NCBI GenBank assembly: GCA_021840785.1
Contig: JAKBXD010000028.1
Location: forward strand, 1 to 16,084
Reading direction: 5' to 3'
Length of the DNA: 16,084 bases
DNA from: Pseudomonadota bacterium
GTDB taxonomy: Bacteria; Pseudomonadota; Gammaproteobacteria; Acidithiobacillales; Acidithiobacillaceae
The position numbers were made by a program, and so were the translations under genes. Below are positions 15,629 to 16,084 of this stretch, in pieces. The stretch's first letter is position 1. The number at the start of each line of letters is the position of its first letter. A model generated the notes under the pieces. It was not told where the DNA came from. It did not search any database and saw only the letters and a program-made list of their open reading frames with translations.

Positions 15629-16084
15629 CTAAAACGGCCACCTCCAATCCTGAATATCCTGTCGATCCACGCCAAATTCGTAGGCATGGTTCTTACAGGC
15701 GAACTGTTGATCAAGCAGTGCTTCTCGCACACAGGACCCCGTATCGCAGAGGCGGGGTATCCGGTCAATGGCGTCAATGGCCAGGCTAAAACGATCCGTC
15801 TGATTCAAGATCGCAAGTTCCAGGGGCGTGTTGATATTGCCTTTCTCTTTGTAACCACGCACATGGATATGATGCTGTCCGGGTCGCCGGTAGGTTAAGC
15901 GGTGGATGAGCCACGGGTAAGAGTGGAAATTGAAGATCACCGGCTTGCTGGAAGTGAACAGCGCCTCGAACTCACGATCCGTCATCCCGTGTGCGTGTTC
16001 GGTATGTGGTACCAATTTGAACAAGTCCACCACATTCACGAATCGAACCTTGATGTCGGGCATGTGTTGACGCAGTAAGGCGGT
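15629..16084 (-). CDS. xfp: Phosphoketolase, C-terminal fragment (runs off the window)
   Basis: The last 151 residues of a thiamine-diphosphate phosphoketolase, which splits xylulose-5-phosphate (and often fructose-6-phosphate) to acetyl phosphate. The frame is open to the right edge; an in-frame ATG at 16063 is internal, as complete enzymes are about 800 residues. Diagnostic C-terminal segments are present: IKVRFVNVVDLFKL, HGMTDREFEALFTSSKPVIFNFHSYPWLIHRLTYRR, HVRGYKEKGNINTPLELAILNQTDRF, IDRIP, and the closing HAYEFGVDRQDIQDWRWPF. It converges on the lipoprotein gene across 113 nt. In chemolithoautotrophs this enzyme is thought to drain pentose phosphates to acetate; that role here is inferred. 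Confidence 0.93.
   Translation of the reverse strand, partial: TALLRQHMPDIKVRFVNVVDLFKLVPHTEHAHGMTDREFEALFTSSKPVIFNFHSYPWLIHRLTYRRPGQHHIHVRGYKEKGNINTPLELAILNQTDRFSLAIDAIDRIPRLCDTGSCVREALLDQQFACKNHAYEFGVDRQDIQDWRWPF

Overview
The window looks like a chromosomal core region of an Acidithiobacillus-type proteobacterium. This is inferred from GC-rich, gammaproteobacteria-like housekeeping proteins, frequent TTG/GTG starts, the cluster rpsF-rpsR-(DUF2232)-rplI-dnaB-alr-radA without priB, and a phosphoketolase at the right edge. No single marker proves the genus. I see no tRNA, rRNA, IS element, prophage, CRISPR array or defence locus.

Layout. (1) Positions 2-6105, plus strand: a tight run of six genes with gaps from -26 to +8 nt. 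They encode the end of a YdbL-like periplasmic protein, a DEDDy 3'-5' exonuclease, RlmD (23S rRNA m5U methyltransferase), a short YkuD-fold L,D-transpeptidase with no signal peptide, a large APC-superfamily permease of KimA type, and the peptidoglycan-recycling glucosaminidase NagZ. (2) Positions 6130-9744, plus: a promoter with a 16-bp palindrome over its -10 box, then an RNA leader that can fold up the rpsF Shine-Dalgarno, then rpsF, rpsR, a DUF2232 membrane protein, rplI and dnaB. (3) Positions 9807-12256, plus: alr and radA, which overlap as ATGA. (4) Positions 12340-14226, plus: a promoter, an exported DUF4168-like protein and pepP. (5) Positions 14235-14923, minus: a secreted 3D-domain protein with its own promoter, convergent with pepP. 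(6) Positions 14932-15209: noncoding, with a terminator-like hairpin. (7) Positions 15210-15580, plus: an OprI/Lpp-like alanine-zipper lipoprotein made of 14-residue repeats, then a hairpin terminator. (8) Positions 15629-16084, minus: the C-terminal end of a phosphoketolase that continues past the window.

The genes fall into translation and replication (S6, S18, L9, RlmD, DnaB, RadA, exonuclease), cell wall and envelope (L,D-transpeptidase, NagZ, Alr, Lpp-like lipoprotein, 3D-domain protein, YdbL-like protein) and transport or turnover (KimA-like permease, PepP, phosphoketolase). The alanine racemase, transpeptidase, NagZ and Lpp-like protein all touch peptidoglycan synthesis, crosslinking, recycling or anchoring, but they lie in separate transcription units. 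I found no convincing new multi-gene system. The most informative non-coding signal is the predicted rpsF leader fold. The most interesting protein questions are the signal-less transpeptidase and the lengthened Lpp-like lipoprotein.
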